This document shows positions 1 to 7,274 of a DNA stretch of 10,651 nt, piece after piece; the first letter of the stretch is position 1; every line of letters starts with the position of its first letter. The stretch lies in assembly GCA_022703195.1 (NCBI GenBank), contig JAKLEF010000040.1, forward strand, positions 1-10,651. Direction: 5' to 3'. Below the pieces are notes generated by a model. That model was not told where the DNA came from and searched no databases. It saw only the letters and a list, made by a program, of their open reading frames with translations. A program made the translations under genes and the position numbers. The stretch comes from Candidatus Fermentibacterota bacterium. GTDB lineage: Bacteria > Fermentibacterota > Fermentibacteria > Fermentibacterales > Fermentibacteraceae.

Positions 1-35
1 GCGTGCGCGGCGTGGGATACGGGCTGAGGGCGTGA
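1..35 (+). CDS. C-terminal end of an OmpR/PhoB-family response regulator (partial)
   Basis: Reading from base 3, the codons give VRGVGYGLRA and then TGA at 33-35. VRGVGYxL is the usual ending of the winged-helix DNA-binding domain of OmpR/PhoB-type response regulators (the last beta-hairpin strand); the rest of the gene lies outside the window. The stop codon shares a base with the start of the PhoR-like kinase, so the two are translationally coupled partners. With the Pst genes downstream it is most likely the PhoB/PhoP-type phosphate regulator, but ten residues cannot separate subfamilies. Confidence 0.75.
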   Translation, partial: VRGVGYGLRA

Positions 36-1777
36 TGAGGCGCTCACTGCTCATCACTTCGCTCCGCGGCTATGCTTTCGTCATCATGGTGCTCGGTCTG
101 CTCGTCCCTCTGTTCGTTTACGGAGGGATGAGGCCGGCCCTGACCGGCCTAGCGCTCGCCGACCTCACCAGGACCGCCGTTTCGGCGCGCAGCGCCCTGT
201 CGCGCGACATCCTGTCGGGGGATCTGGCGAGTGCAGACAGTATAGCCTCGATGCTCGACCGGGACACGGGGGCGCGGATCACCGTCATCGCGCCCGACGG
301 CAGGGTGGTCATCGATACGCAGGCCGACCCGGGCTCGATGGAGGGCCACAGGACGCGGACGGAGGTCATGGCCGCGCTCGAGAACGGCACTGGAACGGCC
401 ATCCGGAGGAGCGCCACCCTCGAATCGGACATGCTCTACGCGGCGGCAGCCGTCGAGCGTGACGGAGAACCGGTCGCGGTGGTACGCGTCAGCGTCCCCT
501 TCCGGCATCTCTCGGCAGTGATGTCCGGAGTCGGCCGTCGCACGGCGCTGCTCGCTGCGGTGGCGGTGGCGCTGTCGGCATTGCTCGCGTGGCTCTCCTC
601 GCGTGCCCTGGCGGTCCCCATAGGGAGGCTGGCCGACGGCTTCATCCGCATGAAGGCAGGGGACTTCGGCGTACGTACCGGGCCGTCGCGGATCGCCGAA
701 CTCGATGCACTTTCCAGGGGTTTCAACGAGGCGGCCGCCGACACGGAAAAGCTCCTCTCCGAACTCTCCGAGAGGAACTCGCAGTTCCAAGCCATCCTCG
801 AATCGGCTTCCGGACCCATCGCCGTCCTCGACAGCGACGGGGGATTCGTGTACGCCAACGCTGCATTCCGAGCTCTCGGATCTGTCGAGGTACTGGAGGG
901 AAGCGACTACAGGCAGGTCGTCGCAGGCCCGCAGCTCCTGGCGGCTCTCGGGGATGCTGTCTCGTCGAAGGCAGACGGCCAGGGCAGGATGGTCGAGGGC
1001 GGCAGGACCTGGGCGTACTCCTACACCGGGGTGTCCGGTCAGGACCAGGTCGTCTTCAGCCTGGCCGACATAACCGAGATGGCCAATCTCGCCGCCATGA
1101 AGCGCGATTTCGCCGTCAACGTCGCACACGAGCTGCGCACTCCGCTGACCGCCATAAAGGGGTTCGCGGAGACCCTCGCCGAGAATGCCAGGGGTGACGA
1201 GGCGAAGTACCTGGGCACCATCCTCCGGAACACCGACAGGCTGATCAGCCTGGTGAGGGATGTCCAGACCCTCGCGATGCTCGAGAGCCCGGGCGCGGAG
1301 CCGGAGTTCAGGCCTGTCGACCTCGGAGCCCTCGCGGCAACCGTACTGGATCTCTTCAGGCCCGCCGCAGCCGCGAAGGGCCTCGAACTGCGACTCGACA
1401 CCGGCGACCTCCCATCCGTGGACGGCGATGCCTTCAGGCTCGAGCAGGTCCTGGTCAACCTGCTCGACAACGCGATCAAGTACACAGACACGGGATCAGT
1501 CTCCGTCACCCTCTCCACCCGAGGCGACCATGCCGCGATCGACGTAGAGGACACCGGGCAGGGCATCCCCGCCGAGGAGATCCCCAGGCTCTGCGAAAGG
1601 TTCTATGTCGTAGACAGGTCGCGCTCCCGAAGCCTCGGCGGGACCGGTCTGGGCCTCGCGATAGTGAAGCACATCTTGATGCTGCACGGAGGGTCGCTCG
1701 ACATTCGCAGCGAGGTAGGCAGAGGCTCGGTCTTCACCGTTCTGCTCCCGCTCCCCGCGGATCGCGCCCGGTCCTAA
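35..1777 (+). CDS. phoR: PhoR-like phosphate sensor histidine kinase
   Basis: Membrane sensor kinase of 580 residues, probably autophosphorylating in response to phosphate status and passing phosphate to the regulator encoded just upstream. Visible order: TM1 about 12-31, extracytoplasmic sensor region about 32-168, TM2 about 170-192, HAMP about 193-245, PAS about 250-345, and a HisKA domain with phospho-acceptor His365 in VAHELRTPL. The HATPase domain has an N box at Asn479 (DNAIKY), a G1 box at Asp506 (DTGQGIP) and a G2 box from Gly535 (GGTGLGLA). All catalytic motifs are intact. The ATG at 35 is preferred because GAGGG at 26-30 precedes it by four bases and it overlaps the upstream TGA; an in-frame GTG at 32 would add one residue. 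The large sensor region resembles Gram-positive PhoR more than E. coli PhoR. The name rests on domain order plus the pst context; the ligand is not visible in the sequence. Confidence 0.88.
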   Translation: MRRSLLITSLRGYAFVIMVLGLLVPLFVYGGMRPALTGLALADLTRTAVSARSALSRDILSGDLASADSIASMLDRDTGARITVIAPDGRVVIDTQADPGSMEGHRTRTEVMAALENGTGTAIRRSATLESDMLYAAAAVERDGEPVAVVRVSVPFRHLSAVMSGVGRRTALLAAVAVALSALLAWLSSRALAVPIGRLADGFIRMKAGDFGVRTGPSRIAELDALSRGFNEAAADTEKLLSELSERNSQFQAILESASGPIAVLDSDGGFVYANAAFRALGSVEVLEGSDYRQVVAGPQLLAALGDAVSSKADGQGRMVEGGRTWAYSYTGVSGQDQVVFSLADITEMANLAAMKRDFAVNVAHELRTPLTAIKGFAETLAENARGDEAKYLGTILRNTDRLISLVRDVQTLAMLESPGAEPEFRPVDLGALAATVLDLFRPAAAAKGLELRLDTGDLPSVDGDAFRLEQVLVNLLDNAIKYTDTGSVSVTLSTRGDHAAIDVEDTGQGIPAEEIPRLCERFYVVDRSRSRSLGGTGLGLAIVKHILMLHGGSLDIRSEVGRGSVFTVLLPLPADRARS

Positions 1778-1816
1778 CCGAATCTTAACCCTGCCTGAAC
1801 AGATTCCTCACGGGTG
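1773..1816 (+). promoter_or_regulatory. Candidate PHO box: four tandem 11-bp repeats
   Basis: Four units start exactly 11 bp apart at 1773, 1784, 1795 and 1806: CCTAAC, CTTAAC, CTGAAC and CCTCAC, each followed by five less conserved bases. Positions 1, 5 and 6 (C, A, C) are the same in all four, and each other position keeps three or two matches. Direct repeats with an 11-bp period are the known layout of PhoB/PhoP binding sites, and CTTAAC-like units resemble those of cyanobacterial PHO boxes. The first unit contains the TAA stop codon of phoR. The site lies between the kinase and the porin-pst operon, where a Pho regulator would act. Confidence 0.75.
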
Positions 1817-1821
1817 AGGCC

Positions 1822-1827
1822 GATACT
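1822..1827 (+). promoter_or_regulatory. Candidate -10 element of the porin-pst operon
   Basis: GATACT begins nine bases after the conserved part of the last PHO-box unit. PhoB-activated promoters lack a good -35 and have the PHO box about 10 bp upstream of the -10, so the spacing fits. No TTGACA-like -35 is evident. Transcription would begin near 1834, giving a leader of about 72 bases before the porin start codon. Confidence 0.5.
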
Positions 1828-1848
1828 CCCTCGGAGAAACGGAGGCCC

Positions 1849-1876
1849 GGTGCAGGGCCGGCGGATGCCGGGCACC
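1849..1876 (+). other. Hairpin in the 5' leader of the porin-pst operon
   Basis: GGTGC (1849-1853) pairs with GCACC (1872-1876), and CCGGC (1858-1862) pairs with GCCGG (1867-1871) around the loop GGAT. This gives ten GC-rich pairs interrupted only by a four-base bulge (AGGG, 1854-1857). There is no T-run after it, so it is not an intrinsic terminator. It sits between the predicted transcription start and the ribosome binding site AGAGGGAG (1891-1898). It may stabilise the messenger or tune translation; no known riboswitch pattern was recognised. Confidence 0.45.
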
Positions 1877-1905
1877 TGCGGCGGCCTGGGAGAGGGAGCT
1901 GACTG

Positions 1906-2979
1906 ATGCACGTAAGAACTTCCCTTCTCGGAATCCTGTTGATGACGGCCGGGATGGCCTTCGCGCCCGAAGCCTCTGCAGACGGCGTCTACGGCGATTT
2001 CATCATCGACTACACCTACATCGCCGGTCATCACCTGGACGGACAGCCGGGACCCGATTCGGCGGCGATGGACATCGACGGCTGGAACGGCTTCGGCATC
2101 CGCAGGGCGAGGATCGGGTTCAAGAGGAGCCTGACCCCCGAGGTCTCGATGGATTTCCGCCTCGAGGCCAGCCAGCCCGACTGGATGTCCTCGCTCGGGT
2201 ATGACGGCAAGACCGCCTCGACTGCCACGCCATTCGTCAAGGACGCCTATGTAAGCTGGGCGGTCACGCCTTCGCTCATCCTGAGGGGAGGGCTTCAGGC
2301 CGATCCCCTCAACACCGTCGCGGAGACCGTCTGGGGCTACAGGTCGGTCGAGAAGCTGGTGACCGACCTGCACTCGGTCGAACCGAGCCGTGACCTGGGC
2401 ATCTCCGCGATCGGGCGGTTCGACCGGTTCTACTTCACGGCCCTCGCCGGCAACGGCCAGGGCGACAAGAGCGAGACGTACAAGGGCAAGGAGATCTACC
2501 TGATCGCCGGCTACATACCGATCCCGAACATGTACGTGGAAGGTGGCATGTGCTTCGAGGCCGAGGCCGAGGGGCAGAACCACACCACGATACAGGGCCT
2601 CGTGGGCTACAACGGCCCCGCCTTCCACGGCGGGATCCAGTACGCATCCTTCACCAGGTCCTTCGATGACGACACCGAGGATCTGGACATCGGAGCCCTG
2701 TCCTTCTTCGCCGGAGTGCCCGTCTCCCCGGCGGTCGAGATCATCGGCAGGTTCGACATGGTGGACGAGGATCCCTCAGCCGACAACATCTCGGGCATCC
2801 ACATGGCCGACTATGCGCCCACGAACACCATCATCGGGGGCGTCGCATTCACCCCGGCCCCCAACTTCCAGATCATCCCCAACGTGGAGTACGTGTCCTA
2901 CGGGACGCCCGAAGAAGACGGAACCGAGACTCCGGATGCGGACACCTTCGTAAGGCTGACGCTCTGGAACAAGTGGTAG
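1906..2979 (+). CDS. Outer-membrane porin, probably phosphate-related (OprO/OprP-like)
   Basis: Protein of 357 residues. A signal peptide ends near residue 25 (FAPEASA, then DG). The rest consists of alternating polar and aromatic strands typical of a beta-barrel and ends in the aromatic Trp (RLTLWNKW), a usual outer-membrane assembly signal. The stretch GFGIRRARIGFKRSLTP near residues 63-79 resembles the early strands of the phosphate-selective porin O/P family. Ribosome binding site AGAGGGAG lies seven bases before the ATG. It is first in the operon, just behind the PHO box, and pstS follows 11 bases after its stop. That supports a role in moving phosphate or other phosphorylated anions across the outer membrane under starvation. 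Barrel porins diverge quickly, so selectivity is inferred from context; it could be a general porin. Confidence 0.75.
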   Translation: MHVRTSLLGILLMTAGMAFAPEASADGVYGDFIIDYTYIAGHHLDGQPGPDSAAMDIDGWNGFGIRRARIGFKRSLTPEVSMDFRLEASQPDWMSSLGYDGKTASTATPFVKDAYVSWAVTPSLILRGGLQADPLNTVAETVWGYRSVEKLVTDLHSVEPSRDLGISAIGRFDRFYFTALAGNGQGDKSETYKGKEIYLIAGYIPIPNMYVEGGMCFEAEAEGQNHTTIQGLVGYNGPAFHGGIQYASFTRSFDDDTEDLDIGALSFFAGVPVSPAVEIIGRFDMVDEDPSADNISGIHMADYAPTNTIIGGVAFTPAPNFQIIPNVEYVSYGTPEEDGTETPDADTFVRLTLWNKW

Positions 2980-2990
2980 AACGGAGAGGA

Positions 2991-3848
2991 ATGATGATGA
3001 CTCCAGTCAAGGCGCTGCTCGCCGCCTCCATGACCGCCCTGCTGGCCGCAGGCTGTGGAAATCCCCCCGACCGCGCGGGTGACACAGGTGATAGCACGGA
3101 CTCCCTCGGCGGCGAGATAACCGTCGTAGGCTCGACCACCGTCCAGCCCGTGGCCGAGGTCCTTGCGGGCGCCTTCGAGGAACTCCACCCGGGATGCGTC
3201 ATCACGGTGCAGGGCGGCGGCAGCAGCGTCGGGGTGACATCGGCCGGCCAGGGAGCGGCGGACATCGGGAGCGTCTCCCGCGACATCAGCCCCGGTGAGT
3301 TCGCGGAGTTCCCCGGCCTCGTGGTGCACACCATCGCGCGTGACGGCATCGCAGTAGTGGCCGACCCCGGAGTTCCCGTCGACGGCCTGACGATCGACCA
3401 GGTCCGCGGGATCTTCTCGGGTTCGATCACGAACTGGTCGGCGGTGGGCGGACCCGACATGCCGATAGTGGTCGTCTCCCGCGAGGAGGGCTCGGGCACC
3501 CGCGGAGCCTTCGAGGAGCTGATGCTGGGCGAAGGGGTCCAGATCTCTTCCGGCGCCATCCTCCAGGCCTCCAACGGAGCCATACTCACTACCGTCTCCG
3601 GCACGCCCGGCGCGATCGGCTACCTGTCGTTCGGCTATCTCGACCCGAGCGTGAAGGCGCTGTCGATAGACGGCGTCGCCCCGACGCCTGCGAACGCGGC
3701 GAACGGAACGTACACCGCCGTCAGGCCTCTCAACCTCGTCACCAGCGGTGATCCCGACGGGCTCGCAAGGGCCTGGATCGACTTCATCTACAGCGCCGAC
3801 GGTCAGGCGATCGTCGTCGAGCAGGGCTACCTGTCCGTCAACGGATAG
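2991..3848 (+). CDS. pstS: PstS-1: phosphate-binding lipoprotein of the Pst ABC transporter
   Basis: Substrate-binding protein of 285 residues that captures phosphate outside the inner membrane for PstCAB. The N-terminus has a hydrophobic stretch ending LLAAGC with Cys22, a lipobox, so it is probably lipid-anchored; an acidic Ser/Thr-rich linker follows. Phosphate-site motifs are present: GSTTVQP (47-53), GGGSSVG (75-81), Asp91 in ADIGSVSR, and REEGSGTR (164-171). An in-frame GTG at 2973 overlaps the porin stop, but GGAGAGGA at 2983-2990 supports one of the three consecutive ATGs at 2991, 2994 or 2997; spacing is best for the second or third. The first is given, and the others shorten the protein by one or two residues. 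It is followed by a second, similar pstS. Confidence 0.92.
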   Translation: MMMTPVKALLAASMTALLAAGCGNPPDRAGDTGDSTDSLGGEITVVGSTTVQPVAEVLAGAFEELHPGCVITVQGGGSSVGVTSAGQGAADIGSVSRDISPGEFAEFPGLVVHTIARDGIAVVADPGVPVDGLTIDQVRGIFSGSITNWSAVGGPDMPIVVVSREEGSGTRGAFEELMLGEGVQISSGAILQASNGAILTTVSGTPGAIGYLSFGYLDPSVKALSIDGVAPTPANAANGTYTAVRPLNLVTSGDPDGLARAWIDFIYSADGQAIVVEQGYLSVNG

Positions 3849-3871
3849 AAGGCCCGGAAGGATTCGCCGGA

Positions 3872-4678
3872 ATGAACAGCTCAGTCATGTACGCCGCTGC
3901 AGTGATCCTGTCGACCTGTGGAGCCGTCTCGGCCGAGGGGATCACCGTTGCCGGCTCGACCACCGTCCAGCCCCTCGCGGAGAAGCTCGCACTCGCGTAC
4001 GAGACGGTGGCCCCCGGTGTCACCGTGGAGATATCGGGTGGCGGTTCGAGCGTGGGGGTGACCTCGGCCGGCAACGGATCGGCCGACATCGGCACATGCT
4101 CGAGAGAAGTCACCCAGGCCGAGTTCGAGAGGTTCCCGGACCTAGAGGCCCTCTGCATCGCCCGCGACGGCATCGCGATCATAGTCGGTCCGGATGTCCC
4201 GGTGACCAATCTCAGCAAGAGCCAGGTAAGGGACATCTTCGCGGGCGACATCACCGACTGGTCGGAGGTCGGCGGTCCCTCCGAGCCGATCCTGCTGGTC
4301 TCCAGGGAGGAGGGATCGGGCACCCGCGCCGCCTTCGAGAACATCGTCCTTGCTGACGCTGCGCTGATCTCCGGAGCGGCGGTCCTCCAGCCCTCGAACG
4401 GGGCGATCGTCACCACCGTAGCGACAACGCCGTACTCGATCGGCTACGTCTCGTTCGGCTACCTCGACGGATCGGTGACCGCCTTGTCGATAAACGGGGT
4501 CGCCGCAACAGTGGAGAACGCCCTCGCGGCCAGGTACCCCATCGTCCGTCCCCTCCTGATGCTCACTGATGGCGAACCCTCGCCGGCCGTCCGGGGCTGG
4601 CTTGATTTCATCATGAGCCCGGCCGGACAGAGCATCGTCGAGTCAGAGGGCTACCTGTCCGTCGGACCGGTCGAGTAG
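3872..4678 (+). CDS. pstS: PstS-2: soluble secreted phosphate-binding protein
   Basis: Second phosphate-binding protein, 268 residues, aligning with PstS-1 almost without gaps and over half identical by eye. The signal peptide ends in AVSA, then EG (cut after residue 21), a type I site. Cys16 is preceded by Thr, which does not fit a lipobox, so this copy should be free in the periplasm. Binding motifs are kept: GSTTVQP (28-34), GGGSSVG, ADIGTCSR and REEGSGTR. Two cysteines in the mature chain (in GTCSREV and EALCIARDG) are absent from PstS-1 and could form a disulfide. Ribosome binding site GGAAGGA lies at 3856-3862. The copy looks intact and functional; the pair may differ in affinity or location. 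Confidence 0.92.
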   Translation: MNSSVMYAAAVILSTCGAVSAEGITVAGSTTVQPLAEKLALAYETVAPGVTVEISGGGSSVGVTSAGNGSADIGTCSREVTQAEFERFPDLEALCIARDGIAIIVGPDVPVTNLSKSQVRDIFAGDITDWSEVGGPSEPILLVSREEGSGTRAAFENIVLADAALISGAAVLQPSNGAIVTTVATTPYSIGYVSFGYLDGSVTALSINGVAATVENALAARYPIVRPLLMLTDGEPSPAVRGWLDFIMSPAGQSIVESEGYLSVGPVE

Positions 4679-4679
4679 G

Positions 4680-4708
4680 GCCGGCCGGGTGACCGCGGGA
4701 AGGCCGGC
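4680..4708 (+). other. Hairpin between pstS-2 and pstC covering the pstC ribosome binding site
   Basis: GCCGGCC (4680-4686) is the exact reverse complement of GGCCGGC (4702-4708), with a 15-base loop. The right arm and loop end contain the pstC ribosome binding site (GGGAAGG, 4697-4703), and the ATG at 4709 follows the stem directly. No T-run follows, so it is not a standard terminator. In binding-protein transporter operons, such intergenic stems commonly lower permease output or protect the binding-protein messenger; that role is inferred here. Confidence 0.55.
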
Positions 4709-5608
4709 ATGACACGCAAGGGAGCGGTCGAGAGCGCGATGAGAACGGTGCTGCTGTGCGCCGGGCTCGCCTCGCTCCTGATCGTGGCGATGACGGGGAT
4801 CTTCATCCTGCGCGAGGCCATGCCGGCCTTCCGTGAGGTGGGGGTGTGGCGGCTCCTCTCGGGCAGCGAGTGGAGGCCGGGCCAGGAGCTGTACGGGCTG
4901 CTGCCGATGATCGCAGGATCGGGACTCGTGACGCTCGGAGCGGTCTGTCTCGGCCTCCCGATAGCGCTAGGCTGCGGCATCTTCCTGGCCGAGACAGCCC
5001 CCGGCTGGATCAGGGGTGTCGTGAAGCCCTCGATCGAACTCCTCGCCGGAATACCCTCCGTCGTGTACGGTCTCTTCGGCCTGGTGGTCCTGGTTCCTGC
5101 TGTGCGTGGGTTCGACTACCCCGGGAATGCCGGGTTCGGGCTCCTCTCCGCGTCGATAGTGTTGGCGGTGATGATCCTGCCCACGATCGCGAGCGTGTCC
5201 GAAGTCGCGATACGCTCGGTCCCGGACGAGTACAGGAAGGGGGCGCTCGCGCTCGGATCGACCCGCTGGGAGATGATCCGCACCGTGGTTCTGCCCGCGG
5301 CCAGGTCCGGAATACTCTCGGCGGTGGTGCTCGGTCTCGGCCGTGCGGTGGGCGAGACTATCGCGATGATCATGGTGATCGGCAACTCGGTGATGATGCC
5401 CTCGGCGATGGGCGGGCCCCTGCCGGGGATCTTCCTGAGCAGGGCGAGGACACTGACCGGCAACATCGCGGTCGAGATGAGCTATGCCACCGGCCTCCAT
5501 TCCAGCGCCCTGTTCGCCACGGGTGTCGTGCTCTTCGTGCTCATCATGCTGGTCAACTCGGCCGCCCGGGCCCTGATGGCCAGGAACGCCGGCGGAGGCA
5601 GAGGATGA
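4709..5608 (+). CDS. pstC: PstC: phosphate ABC transporter permease
   Basis: Inner-membrane permease of 299 residues, one of the two channel subunits of the PstSCAB phosphate importer. It has an N-terminal membrane helix (about 12-33), an extracytoplasmic loop, and then a core of five further hydrophobic segments. The cytoplasmic EAA loop that docks on PstB is clear around residues 165-195, with VPDEYRKGALALGSTRWE and the following VVLPAA. AGIPSVVYGLFGL near residue 113 is a hallmark of Pst permeases. GGGAAGG at 4697-4703 supports the ATG at 4709. The last four bases overlap the start of pstA (ATGA), implying coupled translation. Confidence 0.95.
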   Translation: MTRKGAVESAMRTVLLCAGLASLLIVAMTGIFILREAMPAFREVGVWRLLSGSEWRPGQELYGLLPMIAGSGLVTLGAVCLGLPIALGCGIFLAETAPGWIRGVVKPSIELLAGIPSVVYGLFGLVVLVPAVRGFDYPGNAGFGLLSASIVLAVMILPTIASVSEVAIRSVPDEYRKGALALGSTRWEMIRTVVLPAARSGILSAVVLGLGRAVGETIAMIMVIGNSVMMPSAMGGPLPGIFLSRARTLTGNIAVEMSYATGLHSSALFATGVVLFVLIMLVNSAARALMARNAGGGRG

Positions 5609-6486
5609 AGCCTTCCCGGAACGGACGGGTTACGGCCAGGAAGGCCTGGCAGGGCTGCGCGTTCGCCCTGTTCTGGCTCTCCGGGATCGCCGCGATGGCG
5701 GTGATGCTCGCCGTCGTGGGGTACGTCGTCGTCCGTGGCGCCCCGGAGCTCTCGCTGTCCTTCTTCACCACCTCTCCCCGGGGTGGGCTTTCCGGTGACG
5801 GGGGGATAGCATCCACCATCGTCGCCACGGCATACCTGGTGGTGATGACGATGGCCTTCGCCGCGCCGCTCGGCATCGGGGCGGGGATCTATCTCGTGGA
5901 GTACGCCGGCAACTCGAGGAACCGGATCGCCACGACCTTCCTGAAGCTGTCGCGGTTCGGGTCGGAGACGCTGGCGGGCGTACCCTCGATCATATTCGGG
6001 CTGTTCGGATACGCCCTTTTCGTCACCGCGATGCACTTCGGCTTCTCCCTGCTCTCCGCCTCGCTCGCCGGCGCGTGCCTGATCCTGCCCGTAGTCGTGC
6101 GCACGGCCGAGGAAGCTCTGAAGGCCGTCCCGGAGGGCTACAGGGAGGCCTCGCTCTCGCTCGGCGCAACGCGCTGGGAGACGATCCGGAAGGTGGTCCT
6201 GCCGTCCGCCCTGCCGGGCCTGACCACCGGCATCATCCTCGGCGTGGGAAGGATCCTGAGCGAGACCGCCGTGTTCTACGTGACCCTCGGCGGCAGCTAC
6301 AGGACGCCCACCTCCGTCCTCTCCTCCGGCCGCACGATGGCTCTCCACGTCTACTACCTGGCTATGGAGACCAGGGCCTTCGAGAAGGCCATGGCCACCG
6401 GGGCCGTCTTGGTGATCCTGATCATCATCGTGAACCTGGCCATCAACGCCGTCTCTAGGCGTCTGTCGGCCGGATCGAGGAGCTGA
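5605..6486 (+). CDS. pstA: PstA: phosphate ABC transporter permease
   Basis: Second permease subunit, 293 residues, partner of PstC in the membrane channel. The first hydrophobic helix lies about 18-42, followed by a loop and the permease core. AGVPSIIFGLFGYALF mirrors the PstC hallmark, and the EAA loop (AVPEGYREASLSLGATRWE from Ala174, then VVLPSALPGL) is intact. The start is the ATG of the ATGA overlap with pstC, preceded by GGCAGAGG within the end of pstC; the frame is open much further upstream, but only as a shadow of pstC. pstB begins four bases after its stop. Length and motifs are normal for the family. Confidence 0.95.
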   Translation: MKPSRNGRVTARKAWQGCAFALFWLSGIAAMAVMLAVVGYVVVRGAPELSLSFFTTSPRGGLSGDGGIASTIVATAYLVVMTMAFAAPLGIGAGIYLVEYAGNSRNRIATTFLKLSRFGSETLAGVPSIIFGLFGYALFVTAMHFGFSLLSASLAGACLILPVVVRTAEEALKAVPEGYREASLSLGATRWETIRKVVLPSALPGLTTGIILGVGRILSETAVFYVTLGGSYRTPTSVLSSGRTMALHVYYLAMETRAFEKAMATGAVLVILIIIVNLAINAVSRRLSAGSRS

Positions 6487-6490
6487 TCCC

Positions 6491-7264
6491 ATGGCCGATA
6501 CCGTACCACGTCTCCGGACAGCAGGCTACAACCTGTACTACGGCTCCTTCCGCGCCCTCCGCGACATCACTATCGATATTCCCGAGAACTCCATCACTGC
6601 GATCATCGGTCCCTCGGGCTGCGGGAAGAGCACGTTCCTGAGAAGCTTCAACCGCATGAACGAGCTGATCCCCGGTGTCACCGTCACCGGGAAGGTCCTG
6701 CTCGACGGGGAGGACATCTTCCGCGCCGATGTGGTGGCCCTCCGCAGGAAGGTGGGGATGGTCTTCCAGAGGCCCAATCCCTTCCCCAAGTCGATATTCG
6801 ACAACGTCTCCTACGGGCCCAGGATCCACGGCACGAGGGACAGGGGAGTGCTGGCCTCGATAGTCGAGAGGAGCCTGCGCGATGCAGCCCTCTGGGACGA
6901 GGTGAAGGACGACCAGCAGAAGTCCGCGCTAGCCCTCTCCGGCGGGCAGCAGCAGAGGCTATGCATCGCCAGGGCGCTTGCCGTTGAGCCCGAGGTGATA
7001 CTGATGGACGAGCCAGCCTCCGCGCTCGACCCCGTGGCCACGATGCGGATAGAGGAGCTGATGCAGTCGCTCAAGCAGAGGTACACCATCGTGATAGTCA
7101 CCCACAACATGCAGCAGGCCGCCAGGGTCTCCGACTTCACTGCGTTCATGATGACCGACGGGTTCAGGGCCGGCAACCTCGTCGAGTTCGGGGCGACGAA
7201 GCAGATCTTCACGACACCGGCCGACAGCCGCACGGAGGACTACATCTCCGGGCGCTTCGGATGA
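6491..7264 (+). CDS. pstB: PstB: phosphate ABC transporter ATPase
   Basis: Cytoplasmic ATPase of 257 residues that powers PstCA. Walker A GPSGCGKS (40-47), Q-loop in MVFQRPNPFP, signature LSGGQQQR (from Leu149), Walker B ILMDEP with Asp173 and Glu174, and H-loop His205 in VTHNMQQA are all present. The MVFQRPNPFPKSIFDNV stretch and the C-terminal DYISGRFG are characteristic of PstB. Ribosome binding site GAGGAG at 6478-6483 lies inside the end of pstA. phoU follows after ten bases. The usual Cys or Thr after DEP is Ala here, a harmless variation. No defects seen. Confidence 0.97.
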   Translation: MADTVPRLRTAGYNLYYGSFRALRDITIDIPENSITAIIGPSGCGKSTFLRSFNRMNELIPGVTVTGKVLLDGEDIFRADVVALRRKVGMVFQRPNPFPKSIFDNVSYGPRIHGTRDRGVLASIVERSLRDAALWDEVKDDQQKSALALSGGQQQRLCIARALAVEPEVILMDEPASALDPVATMRIEELMQSLKQRYTIVIVTHNMQQAARVSDFTAFMMTDGFRAGNLVEFGATKQIFTTPADSRTEDYISGRFG

Positions 7265-7274
7265 TCGGAGAGCC

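Noticed and set aside
149..1129. Long minus-strand open frame opposite phoR
   Set aside because: The kinase on the + strand has a full set of conserved motifs; the opposite frame is a GC-driven shadow with low-complexity, Arg/Gly/His-rich content.
2973..2990. GTG start for pstS-1 overlapping the porin stop
   Set aside because: It would add charged residues (VERRG) before the signal peptide and has no ribosome binding site at the right distance, whereas GGAGAGGA precedes the ATG cluster at 2991-2999.
3911..3925. Possible lipobox around Cys16 of PstS-2
   Set aside because: The residue before the cysteine is Thr, not Ala, Gly or Ser, and a good type I cleavage site follows at AVSA.
4846..5604. 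Open extension upstream of pstA in the same frame
   Set aside because: It overlaps all of pstC in another frame; the ATGA junction at 5605 gives a PstA of normal length.
5482..6492. Long minus-strand open frame opposite pstA
   Set aside because: Its translation is a repetitive Gly/Asp/His/Arg-rich string with no domain, and pstA on the + strand explains the stretch.
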